Shown here one piece after another: positions 1 through 5,139 of a DNA stretch of 5,139 nt. The translations under genes were made by a program, and so were the position numbers. The notes under the pieces were generated by a model, which worked only from the letters and a program-made list of their open reading frames with translations, was not told where the DNA came from and made no database searches. The DNA is from SIG510 sp045540975 (GTDB taxonomy: Bacteria; Bacillota; Clostridia; Oscillospirales; JAAYXM01), in the NCBI GenBank assembly GCA_045540975.1, contig JAZQIE010000124.1, forward strand, positions 1 to 5,139. The letters are read 5' to 3'. Position 1 is the stretch's first letter; each line of letters begins with the position of its first letter.

Positions 1-1
1 C

Positions 2-955
2 TTGGCCCCGACTTCCTATGCCCCGATGCGCACACGCGCGGTTGTGGAGGATGCGCGCCGCGCCCTCCCCGCCTTCCGTATGCTGGAAGCCGAAGACCCC
101 GCGCTGTCTGTCGCGGTCAAGGGCGGCGAAATCGAGCTTTCTGTCATGGGCAAAATCCATATCGAGATTTTAACCCGTCTGCTTGCCTCCCGTTTCGGAA
201 TCACCGCAGAATTTACCAAACCCACGGTCGCCTACCGCGAAACCGTGAAATCCCCCGTCATCGGCTTCGGTCATTTCGAACCGCTTCGGCATTACGCGGA
301 GGTCCAACTGCGGCTTGACCCACTCCCGCGCGGAGAGGGTCTGCGATTTGCCTCGGAATGTCCCACCGATATCCTCCCCGAAGCATTTCAAAACCTCATC
401 CGCACCCATGTTTTTGAGCGCGAACACCTCGGTGTTCTCATCGGCGCACCGCTTTGCGACACAAAGGTCACGCTCCTTGACGGGCGCGCCCATAACAAGC
501 ACACCGAAGGCGGCGATTTCCGTGAAGCGACCTACCGCGCCATCCGTGCCGCGCTCTGCAAGGCGGAAAGTGTCTTGCTTGAGCCGTATGAAGCCTTCAC
601 CCTCTATTTGGAGCCCGAGTTTTTCGGGCGCGCCATGAGTGAACTGCAAGTCTGCGCCGCAGAATGTGAGATTGTGGGGTCCGATTGTATCCGCGGTCGC
701 GCACCCACCGCAACCCTCTCCGCATTCCGCTTTGACCTCGCCTCCTTCACCCACGGCACAGGGGTCTTGACCTCAAACTTTGACGGCTATGAGCCTTGCC
801 ACAACCGTGACACGGTCATCCAAGCCGCAGCGTATGACCCGAATTCGGATTTGGAGAATCCCGCCTCCTCGGTCTTCTGCGCGAAGGGTACCTCATTTGT
901 GGTGCCGTGGAACGAAGCGGAGGCACTCATGCATACAGAGAAAAAAGGAAGTTAA
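2..955 (+). CDS. TetM/EF-G-like translational GTPase, C-terminal half (5' end outside window)
   Basis: Proteins of this family bind the ribosome in the manner of EF-G; TetM-type members eject tetracycline from the decoding site. The reading frame is open to the left edge, so the 317 residues seen are about half of a roughly 650-residue protein, and the GTP-binding domain is missing. Residues 10-80 resemble EF-G domain III (EDPALSV at 31-37, MGKIHIEIL at 49-57, KPTVAYRET at 73-81). Residues about 85-200 resemble domain IV, with DGRAHNKHTEGGDF at 160-172 at the tip and LLEPYEAF at 192-199 opening domain V, which shows GRAPTATLSAFRFDLASFTHG at about 232-252. The tail VFCAKGTSFVVPW fits EF-G-like paralogues of Clostridia. 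The tip loop looks closer to EF-G than to the TetM Tyr-Ser-Pro-Val loop, so drug resistance should not be assumed. The TTG at position 2 is very unlikely to be the true start, because conserved domain III runs across it. The methyltransferase gene begins 3 nt downstream. Confidence 0.9.
   Translation: MAPTSYAPMRTRAVVEDARRALPAFRMLEAEDPALSVAVKGGEIELSVMGKIHIEILTRLLASRFGITAEFTKPTVAYRETVKSPVIGFGHFEPLRHYAEVQLRLDPLPRGEGLRFASECPTDILPEAFQNLIRTHVFEREHLGVLIGAPLCDTKVTLLDGRAHNKHTEGGDFREATYRAIRAALCKAESVLLEPYEAFTLYLEPEFFGRAMSELQVCAAECEIVGSDCIRGRAPTATLSAFRFDLASFTHGTGVLTSNFDGYEPCHNRDTVIQAAAYDPNSDLENPASSVFCAKGTSFVVPWNEAEALMHTEKKGS
945..951 (+). promoter_or_regulatory. Ribosome binding site of the RNA methyltransferase gene
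   Basis: AAGGAAG lies 7 nt before the ATG at 959 and overlaps the last codons of the upstream GTPase gene. It is an acceptable, slightly imperfect Shine-Dalgarno match, and it supports this ATG and translational coupling of the two genes. Confidence 0.7.
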
Positions 956-958
956 GCC

Positions 959-2107
959 ATGAACAACACACCAAAATGCGAAGTCGCCCACCGTTGCGGC
1001 GGCTGTCAACAACTCCATCTGCCGTATGAAGACCAACTCGCCAAAAAGCAGGCGGCAGTCTCCCGTCTCCTCGGCAAATTCTGTAAACCTGCGCCCATTT
1101 TGGGTATGAAGCACCCCTATCACTACCGCAACAAAACCCAAATGGCGTTTGTGCTTACCAAAGCGCGCAGAATCACCTCGGGCGTGTATCAGTCGGGCTC
1201 GCATACCGTAGTCTCGACCGACTCGTGTTTACTCACCGACAAAGCGTCCGACCGCATCATTGCCACCATCCGCCGTCTCATGCCGAGCTTCAAACTCCTG
1301 CCCTACCAGCCGTATTCGGGCAAGGGTTTCCTGCGCCATGTCCTGGTGCGCCGCGGATTTCAGAGCGGCGAAATTATGGTGGTGTTAGTCTCCGCCACAC
1401 CCGTCTTCCCGGGAAAAAATAACTTTGTCCGCGCGCTTCTCGAAAAACACCCCGAAATCACCACCGTCATCCATAACGTCAACCGTGATTTTGAAGGTCT
1501 CATGCTCGGTCCCAACGAAAAGGTGCTTTTTGGTCCGGGCTATATCGAGGATACCCTGTGCGGCTGTACCTTCCGCATCTCCTCCCGCTCCTTCTATCAG
1601 GTAAACCCCACCCAAACCGAGCGGCTTTATAAAACCGCGCTCGACTTTGCCGACCTCAAAGGTGACGAGCTGGTGCTGGATGCCTACTGCGGCATCGGTA
1701 CCATCGGGCTTTGCGCGGCAAAGAAGGCAAAGCAGGTCATCGGTGTGGAATCCAACCGCGATGCGGTGCGCGATGCCATCGCAAACTGTAAGCGCAACCA
1801 AATCAAAAACGCGCGCTTTTTCTGTGCGGACGCGGGCACATTCATGCAGGAGTTTTGCGACCCCATCGACGTCGCGTTTGTCGACCCGCCGCGTGCAGGC
1901 TGCTCGGAGGAATTTTTGTCCTCTCTGATTTCCCTCGCGCCGAAGAAAATCGTCTATGTCTCCTGTAACCCCGAAACCCTCGCCCGTGACCTCCGTACCT
2001 TAACCAAATCTTACACCGCAACCCGCCTCCAACCCGTCGATATGTTCCCCCACACCAACCATGTCGAATCTGTCGCACTGTTAGTGCGGACAGATTCATC
2101 GATATAA
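959..2107 (+). CDS. rlmD: 23S rRNA (uracil-C5)-methyltransferase, RlmD/RlmCD (RumA/TrmA) family
   Basis: This family uses S-adenosylmethionine to methylate carbon 5 of a uridine in RNA. Gram-positive RlmCD modifies 23S rRNA U747 and U1939 (E. coli numbering); the target here is inferred from the family only. Iron-sulfur ligands are visible as C7, C13 and C16 (CEVAHRCGGC) with C90 (STDSC) as the fourth. FYQVNPTQTERLY at 212-224 is the family's RNA-side motif and DAYCGIGTIGL at 241-251 is the SAM-binding motif. DPPRAGC is at 309-315, the catalytic cysteine is C336 in VSCNPETLARD, and the general base is E370 in HTNHVE. At 382 residues it is shorter than E. coli RlmD (433) because there is no N-terminal TRAM domain: the Fe-S cysteines begin at residue 7. 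A site at 945-951 supports the ATG. The last codons and the stop lie within a hairpin array. TrmA/RlmC/RlmD subgroups are hard to separate by eye, so the symbol is less sure than the family. Confidence 0.93.
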   Translation: MNNTPKCEVAHRCGGCQQLHLPYEDQLAKKQAAVSRLLGKFCKPAPILGMKHPYHYRNKTQMAFVLTKARRITSGVYQSGSHTVVSTDSCLLTDKASDRIIATIRRLMPSFKLLPYQPYSGKGFLRHVLVRRGFQSGEIMVVLVSATPVFPGKNNFVRALLEKHPEITTVIHNVNRDFEGLMLGPNEKVLFGPGYIEDTLCGCTFRISSRSFYQVNPTQTERLYKTALDFADLKGDELVLDAYCGIGTIGLCAAKKAKQVIGVESNRDAVRDAIANCKRNQIKNARFFCADAGTFMQEFCDPIDVAFVDPPRAGCSEEFLSSLISLAPKKIVYVSCNPETLARDLRTLTKSYTATRLQPVDMFPHTNHVESVALLVRTDSSI

Positions 2108-2168
2108 ATCTCTTGCGAGATTTTCGATATGTTCTGTTAGAACTCGATATGCCTGACGGCAACGAGTT
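2066..2168 (+). repeat. Tandem hairpin array with exact TCGATAT spacers
   Basis: Four inverted repeats are joined by three identical 7-nt spacers, TCGATAT, at 2099-2105, 2124-2130 and 2144-2150. Hairpin 1 (2066-2097) pairs GAATCTGTC with GACAGATTC and GCACT with AGTGC, a 14-bp stem with one bulged G (2088) and loop GTT. Hairpin 2 (2106-2123) is AAATCTC/GAGATTT with loop TTGC and exactly fills the space between two spacers. Hairpin 3 (2131-2143) is GTTCT/AGAAC with loop GTT and also exactly fills its space. Hairpin 4 (2150-2161) is TGCC/GGCA with loop TGAC, and can be enclosed by AACTCG (2141-2146) pairing with CGAGTT (2163-2168). That outer pairing competes with hairpin 3. Hairpins 1 and 3 share the apex CTGTTAG. 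No long T-run follows, so this is not a classical terminator. It may be a dispersed repeat, an mRNA-stability or processing element, or a weak attenuator between two operons. Structure is seen directly; role is unknown. Confidence 0.75.
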
Positions 2169-2173
2169 TCCAT

Positions 2174-2179
2174 AGGAGG
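2174..2179 (+). promoter_or_regulatory. Ribosome binding site of the DUF1810 gene
   Basis: A perfect AGGAGG lies 5 nt before the ATG at 2185 and only 5 nt after the last possible paired base of the hairpin array. The site itself is not paired in the hairpins I can draw, so simple occlusion of this site is not apparent. Confidence 0.8.
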
Positions 2180-2184
2180 ATGTT

Positions 2185-2616
2185 ATGAAAACATACGATT
2201 TATCCCGTTTCACCGAAATGCACCAACGTGTATTTGAAACCGCGCTATCCGAAATTCGCGCAGGGCGAAAGGAATCCCATTGGATGTGGTACATCTTCCC
2301 CCAGCTGCGCGGTCTCGGACATTCACAAAACAGTTTTTTCTATGGCATTGCGGATATCGGTGAGGCAATCGCCTTTTTACAGGACGAATATCTGGGCGGA
2401 AACCTCATCAAAATCTGCGAGGCACTTATGGAGTTGGAATCAAACGACCCGGTGAAGGTCCTCGGCTACATGGGTCGCATCGATGCCGCAAAGCTCAAAT
2501 CCTCCATGACCCTCTTTTCCCTTGCAAGCAACGGCGAAGAGGTCTTTGACGCGGTCTTGAAAAAATACTTTTCCGGAACGCGTGACGATAAAACCCTCAC
2601 GCTTCTCGGCTTATAG
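2185..2616 (+). CDS. DUF1810 family protein
   Basis: This is a small, soluble, probably cytosolic protein of 143 residues, full length for the DUF1810 family, whose function I do not know. The family signature is clear: an N-terminal helix starting LSRFTEMHQRVFETALSEI (6-24), then RAGRKESHWMWYIFPQLRGLG (25-45), the invariant-looking SHWMWYIFPQ core with its Trp pair, then GIADIGEAIAFLQDEYLG (54-71). IDAAKLKSSMTLFSLAS at 99-115 is the second conserved block, and LKKYFSGTRDDKTLTLLGL closes the protein. There is no signal peptide or membrane segment. A perfect AGGAGG 5 nt upstream fixes the ATG. It is the first gene after the hairpin array, and the next gene starts 12 nt after its stop, so it probably leads a four-gene transcript. 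Conserved Trp, His and Gln residues would suit a small-molecule or nucleotide site, but that is speculation. Confidence 0.9.
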   Translation: MKTYDLSRFTEMHQRVFETALSEIRAGRKESHWMWYIFPQLRGLGHSQNSFFYGIADIGEAIAFLQDEYLGGNLIKICEALMELESNDPVKVLGYMGRIDAAKLKSSMTLFSLASNGEEVFDAVLKKYFSGTRDDKTLTLLGL

Positions 2617-2622
2617 AGGAGG
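2617..2622 (+). promoter_or_regulatory. Ribosome binding site that fixes the GTG start of the propeller gene
   Basis: A perfect AGGAGG directly follows the TAG stop of the DUF1810 gene and sits 6 nt before GTG at 2629. No in-frame ATG has a comparable site, so the GTG is taken as the start. Confidence 0.8.
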
Positions 2623-2628
2623 TCTACC

Positions 2629-3501
2629 GTGCGTAAACTGTTCTATACCCCCAACACCCCCTTTGATTTGCACGATTGGGAAGCCATTCCGCTCAAGCAA
2701 ATCTACGCAGGAACAAACTGTGTCATGGCAATCACCGAAAACGGCAGAGTCCTGCAGAAAATCACCGACCCCGACCTCGCCGCAAGATGCGAGTATTGGA
2801 CGCGTGTCACACAGATTTCCATCAGCAAGTGGGCACCGGGTTTTGCCATCGGGCTTGTGGAGGACGGAACCTGCCTGATTTCAAAAAAAGCCGTGCGTGC
2901 CCGTTGTGACCGCCCGTTTGAAGACGTCAACAATGCGGTCAAATCTTGGCAAAACATCGTGCAGGTCGAAGTCTCCGACGCCTTCTTCGCGCTGGACAAG
3001 GACGGACACGTGCATTATACCGCGTTGGACGATTACTGCCAAAAGGACTATGCGGAAGCCTTGTCTTGGAACAAGGTACGGCGCATTGTGACAGGTCCGC
3101 AAAACTCACTCTTCGGCATCACCGAAGACGGCACCGTCCTCGCCGCAGGTGCCAACTGCAGACAGAATCAAGCGCGCTTCGCCGCGTTTTCGGACATTGC
3201 CGACGTATTCCCAATCGGCAGCGAATGTGAAGACCTCTATCTCGTCCGTCGTGACGGACGTTTGGTCACCCTGCACGGCGACACAATCCACCCCGTCCTT
3301 TGCGGATGGATGCCAACCCCGTCCAAGGCACTGGAAGGCACCTTCCGAACAGCCTATGCCCTCACCCTCGACCACGTGTTGCTGTCACTCTCCGATATCC
3401 GCCCCGTGTTCGATGCAAGCATCTCATCCTTCGCGGTGGGAGACGATTGCTACGCCCCGCCCTTCGTCCTCGCCCTCGGAGAGGCGCGCGAGTCCCCTTG
3501 A
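2629..3501 (+). CDS. RCC1-like beta-propeller repeat protein
   Basis: The 290-residue product has the repeating pattern of RCC1-type beta-propellers: a hydrophobic strand, a Gly/Ser turn, a second strand ending in aspartate- or asparagine-glycine, then a short strand. Units are visible near 24-43 (IYAGTNCVMAITENGRVL), 62-84 (ISISKWAPGFAIGLVEDGTC), 109-130 (NIVQVEVSDAFFALDKDGHV), 150-173 (VRRIVTGPQNSLFGITEDGTVL) and 190-214 (IADVFPIGSECEDLYLVRRDGR). The (D/N)G turns fall at residues 38, 79, 125, 167 and 209, a period of 41-46. A weaker unit is seen around 239-254. There is no signal peptide or membrane segment, so a cytosolic location is likely. Such propellers usually bind protein partners; none is identified here. 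It starts at GTG with AGGAGG 6 nt upstream, and the next gene follows after 19 nt. Similarity to eukaryotic RCC1 is of fold only, and a role in chromosome or Ran biology is not implied. Confidence 0.75.
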   Translation: MRKLFYTPNTPFDLHDWEAIPLKQIYAGTNCVMAITENGRVLQKITDPDLAARCEYWTRVTQISISKWAPGFAIGLVEDGTCLISKKAVRARCDRPFEDVNNAVKSWQNIVQVEVSDAFFALDKDGHVHYTALDDYCQKDYAEALSWNKVRRIVTGPQNSLFGITEDGTVLAAGANCRQNQARFAAFSDIADVFPIGSECEDLYLVRRDGRLVTLHGDTIHPVLCGWMPTPSKALEGTFRTAYALTLDHVLLSLSDIRPVFDASISSFAVGDDCYAPPFVLALGEARESP

Positions 3502-3506
3502 GAAAT

Positions 3507-3512
3507 GAGGAG
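3507..3512 (+). promoter_or_regulatory. Ribosome binding site of the uncharacterised gene at 3521
   Basis: GAGGAG lies 8 nt before the ATG at 3521, in the 19-nt gap after the propeller gene, and supports that start. Confidence 0.75.
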
Positions 3513-3520
3513 TTACCATC

Positions 3521-4231
3521 ATGAAACAAACCGCCGTTATCAAGCGCATCGCGTTGGACTATCATCGGATGAGCAAAATCAAGTTGGGGGACACCCCCGA
3601 ATATGTCTCATGGAATTACAGCGAGCGTCTGGTCATTGACAGAGAGACAAGCACCATCGAACATATCTGTATCATCGGAGACGCATGCAAGGTCTCGCGC
3701 AAATACGAAACCGACGGTGTGGGCGAAGGTCTGCTGGAGCAATTTGACGCGGAACACCTGTTCTCGCACATCGAAGGGAATCCGGAGGATGTGATTGAGC
3801 CGTCGGACGAAACAAGAGACTACGTCATCACGATTGATTTTGAGAATCATCCGCAACGTATTATCCAAGGCAGTTATGACAAAAACGGGTTGCCGAGTGA
3901 TTTTGCGGGTTTTATAGAAGCCGTATTCGACTTCATGACGTTTTATAACATGGGCGAACTGTTTTCTCCATCGGTTTACGGTCGAGCAAAACGCCGCAAA
4001 TCGGAGCATATCTTCTGCAGTGTCGCCTTTGAAGAGGGCGGCAAAAGTTATTATTACCTCACAGAGGATGACAGCATCGAAGTCGGTGATTTGGTCCTTG
4101 TTCCGACAGGCACCAATCACCGCGAAACGGTCGCAGAGGTTGTAAACATCGAGTACTTTTGCGAAGAAGCCGTACCGTTTCCAATCGAACAAACCAAACG
4201 AATCATTCGCAAACATACGAACTCCGACTAA
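3521..4231 (+). CDS. Conserved-looking protein of unknown function, two-part architecture
   Basis: I do not recognise a named family with confidence, but similar proteins seem common in Clostridia. The 236-residue product is acidic, without signal peptide or membrane segments, so probably cytosolic. The N-terminal part (about 25-145) carries WNYSERLVIDRETSTIEH (31-48), CKVSRKY (56-62), FDAEHLFSHIEGNPEDV (75-91) and YVITIDFENHPQRIIQGSYDKNGLP (101-125), which read as beta-strands followed by a helix at 128-145. A basic linker (GRAKRRKSEH, 154-163) leads to a C-terminal beta-rich part: IFCSVAFEEGGKSYYYLTEDD (164-184), then IEVGDLVLVPTG (186-197), VAEVVNIEYF (204-213) and PFPIEQTKRIIRK (219-231). 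The GDLVLVP strand pattern recalls small SH3-like barrels such as the N-terminal part of PriA, but this is only a resemblance. It lies between an RCC1-like propeller gene (19 nt upstream) and a CrtO-like gene (24 nt downstream) and is probably co-transcribed with both. The start is supported by GAGGAG 8 nt upstream. Confidence 0.85.
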   Translation: MKQTAVIKRIALDYHRMSKIKLGDTPEYVSWNYSERLVIDRETSTIEHICIIGDACKVSRKYETDGVGEGLLEQFDAEHLFSHIEGNPEDVIEPSDETRDYVITIDFENHPQRIIQGSYDKNGLPSDFAGFIEAVFDFMTFYNMGELFSPSVYGRAKRRKSEHIFCSVAFEEGGKSYYYLTEDDSIEVGDLVLVPTGTNHRETVAEVVNIEYFCEEAVPFPIEQTKRIIRKHTNSD

Positions 4232-4242
4232 CCCCCATACAG

Positions 4243-4247
4243 AAAGG
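4243..4247 (+). promoter_or_regulatory. Ribosome binding site of the CrtO-like gene
   Basis: AAAGG lies 8 nt before the ATG at 4256, followed by a T-rich spacer. It is the weakest of the sites in this gene cluster, suggesting lower translation of the membrane protein. Confidence 0.6.
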
Positions 4248-4255
4248 TAGTTTTT

Positions 4256-4819
4256 ATGTCCAAGCCAAAGAAAAGCGGGAGCGCGATTTTTATGTACATC
4301 GTCATCGCGGTGTGCGTTCTCATCACCGCGGTCTGCTTCACCCTGTATTACGGAGAAATCTTCTCCCACCCCGTCATTTTGTGGACGGGTGTGACCGCGT
4401 TTACCGTCACCTATCACTTGTGGGTGCGCCTCATCTTCGGAAACATCACCAAGCTCTTTCCCATCCGCCACACCCAAAGCTGGTTTCGTGAACGGAGGTT
4501 TGAGCCCAAGCTGTACCGACTTCTGCGCGTGAAAGCGTGGAAGGACAAAGCGCTCACCTACCGCCCCGAAGACTTCTCCCTCCGCGACCGCACCCTCACC
4601 GAAATCGCGGATACCATGGCAAAATCCGAGACCGACCATTGGGTGAACGAACTCATCTCACTCTCCACACTCTTCTTCTCGCTGATTTGGGGCGCGTTTC
4701 CCGTCTTTCTCATCACCGCGCTCTGCGCCATGCTGTTTGACGCGCAATTCATCGTCATCCAGCGCTATAACCGCCCACGGATACAAAAATTACTCGCCAA
4801 AAAGACCAAAAAGCCGTAA
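4256..4819 (+). CDS. CrtO-like integral membrane protein (glycosyl-4,4'-diaponeurosporenoate acyltransferase family)
   Basis: The 187-residue product resembles the CrtO family, whose staphylococcal member adds a fatty acyl chain to a glycosylated C30 carotenoid in the last step of staphyloxanthin synthesis. After a basic N-terminus (KPKK) come hydrophobic segments at about 11-31 and 38-61 and a long one at about 135-163 that may be one or two spans. Between them lies a cytosolic-type loop with SWFRERRFEPKLYRLLRVKAWKDK (75-98), the family's basic Lys/Trp-Lys-Asp block. It is followed by E125 and H128 in SETDHW, candidate active-site residues, and QRYNRPR at 169-175, the conserved Asn/Arg C-terminal motif. 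The tail is strongly basic (KKTKK). Length is slightly above the 165 or so residues of the staphylococcal protein. No carotenoid gene is nearby, so the substrate is probably different: family assignment is moderately sure, reaction is not. The stop codon lies inside the terminator stem. Confidence 0.75.
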   Translation: MSKPKKSGSAIFMYIVIAVCVLITAVCFTLYYGEIFSHPVILWTGVTAFTVTYHLWVRLIFGNITKLFPIRHTQSWFRERRFEPKLYRLLRVKAWKDKALTYRPEDFSLRDRTLTEIADTMAKSETDHWVNELISLSTLFFSLIWGAFPVFLITALCAMLFDAQFIVIQRYNRPRIQKLLAKKTKKP

Positions 4820-4843
4820 GTCGTTCGACTTACGGCTCTTTTT
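4812..4843 (+). terminator. Bidirectional intrinsic terminator
   Basis: AGCCGTAAGTCG (4812-4823) pairs perfectly with CGACTTACGGCT (4826-4837), giving an 11-12 bp stem with a GTTC-type loop. It is followed by CTTTTT on the plus strand and preceded by AAAAA, which is a T-run on the minus strand. It can therefore stop both the four-gene plus-strand transcript and the convergent hydrolase transcript. The TAA stop of the CrtO-like gene (4817-4819) lies inside the left arm, and the hydrolase stop begins just past the right arm. Confidence 0.93.
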
Positions 4844-5139
4844 AGTACAATACTTTTCTTAAAATCGGAAGGATTGCGTTTGCCATGCTGAGAAATCCGC
4901 TATCGGTTGGGTGGACCCCATCCACCAAGCCGTTATCCTGCACCAACGCCATGAGCTCGCGGCCTGTGAGGAGATAGACATTTTCATCCCCCGATTTTCT
5001 CGCATTCTCATAGGTCTTGCGCACGGTTTTAGCAAAGCCGACCTCCCACTCGCCCGGGAAATACACGGGTCGGGTCAGCATCAAAATGGGTAACTTCGGA
5101 TTTTTCTCGCGCACGATTTTGAAAAACCGCTCATGGGTT
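4842..5139 (-). CDS. SGNH/GDSL-type hydrolase, C-terminal fragment (5' end outside window)
   Basis: SGNH hydrolases are serine esterases or acylhydrolases, often acting on acylated carbohydrates or lipids. The minus-strand frame stays open to the right edge, so a GTG at 5112-5114 is not the start: eight more codons (THERFFKI) precede it within the window and continue the family pattern. The 98 residues seen hold HERFFKIVREKNPKLPILMLTRPVYFP, a typical strand-loop region before the last helices, then KTYENARKSGDENVYLLTG. The C-terminal block is DGVHPTDSGFLSMANAILPIL, where D and H of DGVHP are the expected catalytic pair. The nucleophilic serine (GDS motif) and the conserved Gly and Asn blocks would lie upstream of the window edge on this strand. 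Whether a signal peptide or carbohydrate-binding domain precedes it cannot be told. The gene converges on the CrtO-like gene and shares its terminator. Confidence 0.87.
   Translation of the reverse strand, partial: THERFFKIVREKNPKLPILMLTRPVYFPGEWEVGFAKTVRKTYENARKSGDENVYLLTGRELMALVQDNGLVDGVHPTDSGFLSMANAILPILRKVLY

Noticed and set aside
170..754. 194-codon minus-strand open frame
   Set aside because: It is antisense to the well-matched GTPase gene and has a Gly/Glu-rich composition typical of a shadow of C-ending codons.
2037..2043. A fourth TCGATAT inside the methyltransferase gene
   Set aside because: It encodes Val-Asp-Met of the conserved VDMFPHTNHVE block and has no hairpin before it, so it is probably coincidental, though it could be where the spacer sequence came from.
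2080..2108. Possible promoter with TATAAA at 2103-2108
   Set aside because: There is no convincing -35 box at the right distance and the A/T bases are explained by the hairpin spacer and stem.
2106..2130. Second hairpin as an intrinsic terminator
   Set aside because: The stem is only 7 bp and A/T-rich, and just four T's end it before CGATAT, so on its own it would be weak. It is better described as part of the array.
2629..3501. Eukaryotic-like RCC1 guanine exchange factor
   Set aside because: Only the repeat pattern of the propeller is shared. No Ran partner or chromatin-binding feature is visible.
3608..4639. Long open frame of 343 codons on the minus strand
   Set aside because: It lies antisense to two plus-strand genes that have ribosome binding sites and family-like sequence. 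Its translation looks like low-complexity antisense, with no recognisable domain, and it begins inside the CrtO-like gene.
5112..5114. GTG as the start of the minus-strand hydrolase
   Set aside because: The frame continues upstream to the edge with family-like residues (HERFFKI), and the N-terminal catalytic serine block would otherwise be missing.

Overview
The window looks like chromosomal DNA from a Gram-positive, gut-type member of the Clostridia (Oscillospiraceae/Ruminococcaceae-like). This is inferred from strong AGGAGG-type ribosome binding sites, tight gene packing, moderately GC-rich codons that favour C in third position, and protein types I associate with that group. I cannot name a species. 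It holds five complete plus-strand genes, one plus-strand gene cut by the left edge, and one minus-strand gene cut by the right edge. I see no tRNA, rRNA, CRISPR array, transposase or phage gene.

Left block (2-2107): the C-terminal half of a TetM/EF-G-like ribosomal GTPase, then 3 nt later an iron-sulfur RlmD/RlmCD-type uracil-C5 RNA methyltransferase. Both products should act on the translation apparatus, and the spacing suggests one transcript.

Junction (2066-2168): the end of the methyltransferase gene and the 77-nt gap after it form an array of four hairpins joined by three exact copies of TCGATAT. The last bases of the methyltransferase gene, including its stop codon, lie inside it. This is the most unusual structure here and may be a member of a repeat family.

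Middle block (2185-4819): four genes with gaps of 12, 19 and 24 nt, each with its own ribosome binding site and probably co-transcribed. In order they encode a DUF1810 protein, an RCC1-like beta-propeller protein starting at GTG, an uncharacterised two-part cytosolic protein, and a small membrane protein resembling the CrtO acyltransferase family. Nothing in the sequence gives a shared pathway.

Right end (4812-5139): a strong bidirectional terminator overlaps the CrtO-like stop codon and separates it from a convergent SGNH/GDSL-type hydrolase gene, of which only the C-terminal part is present.
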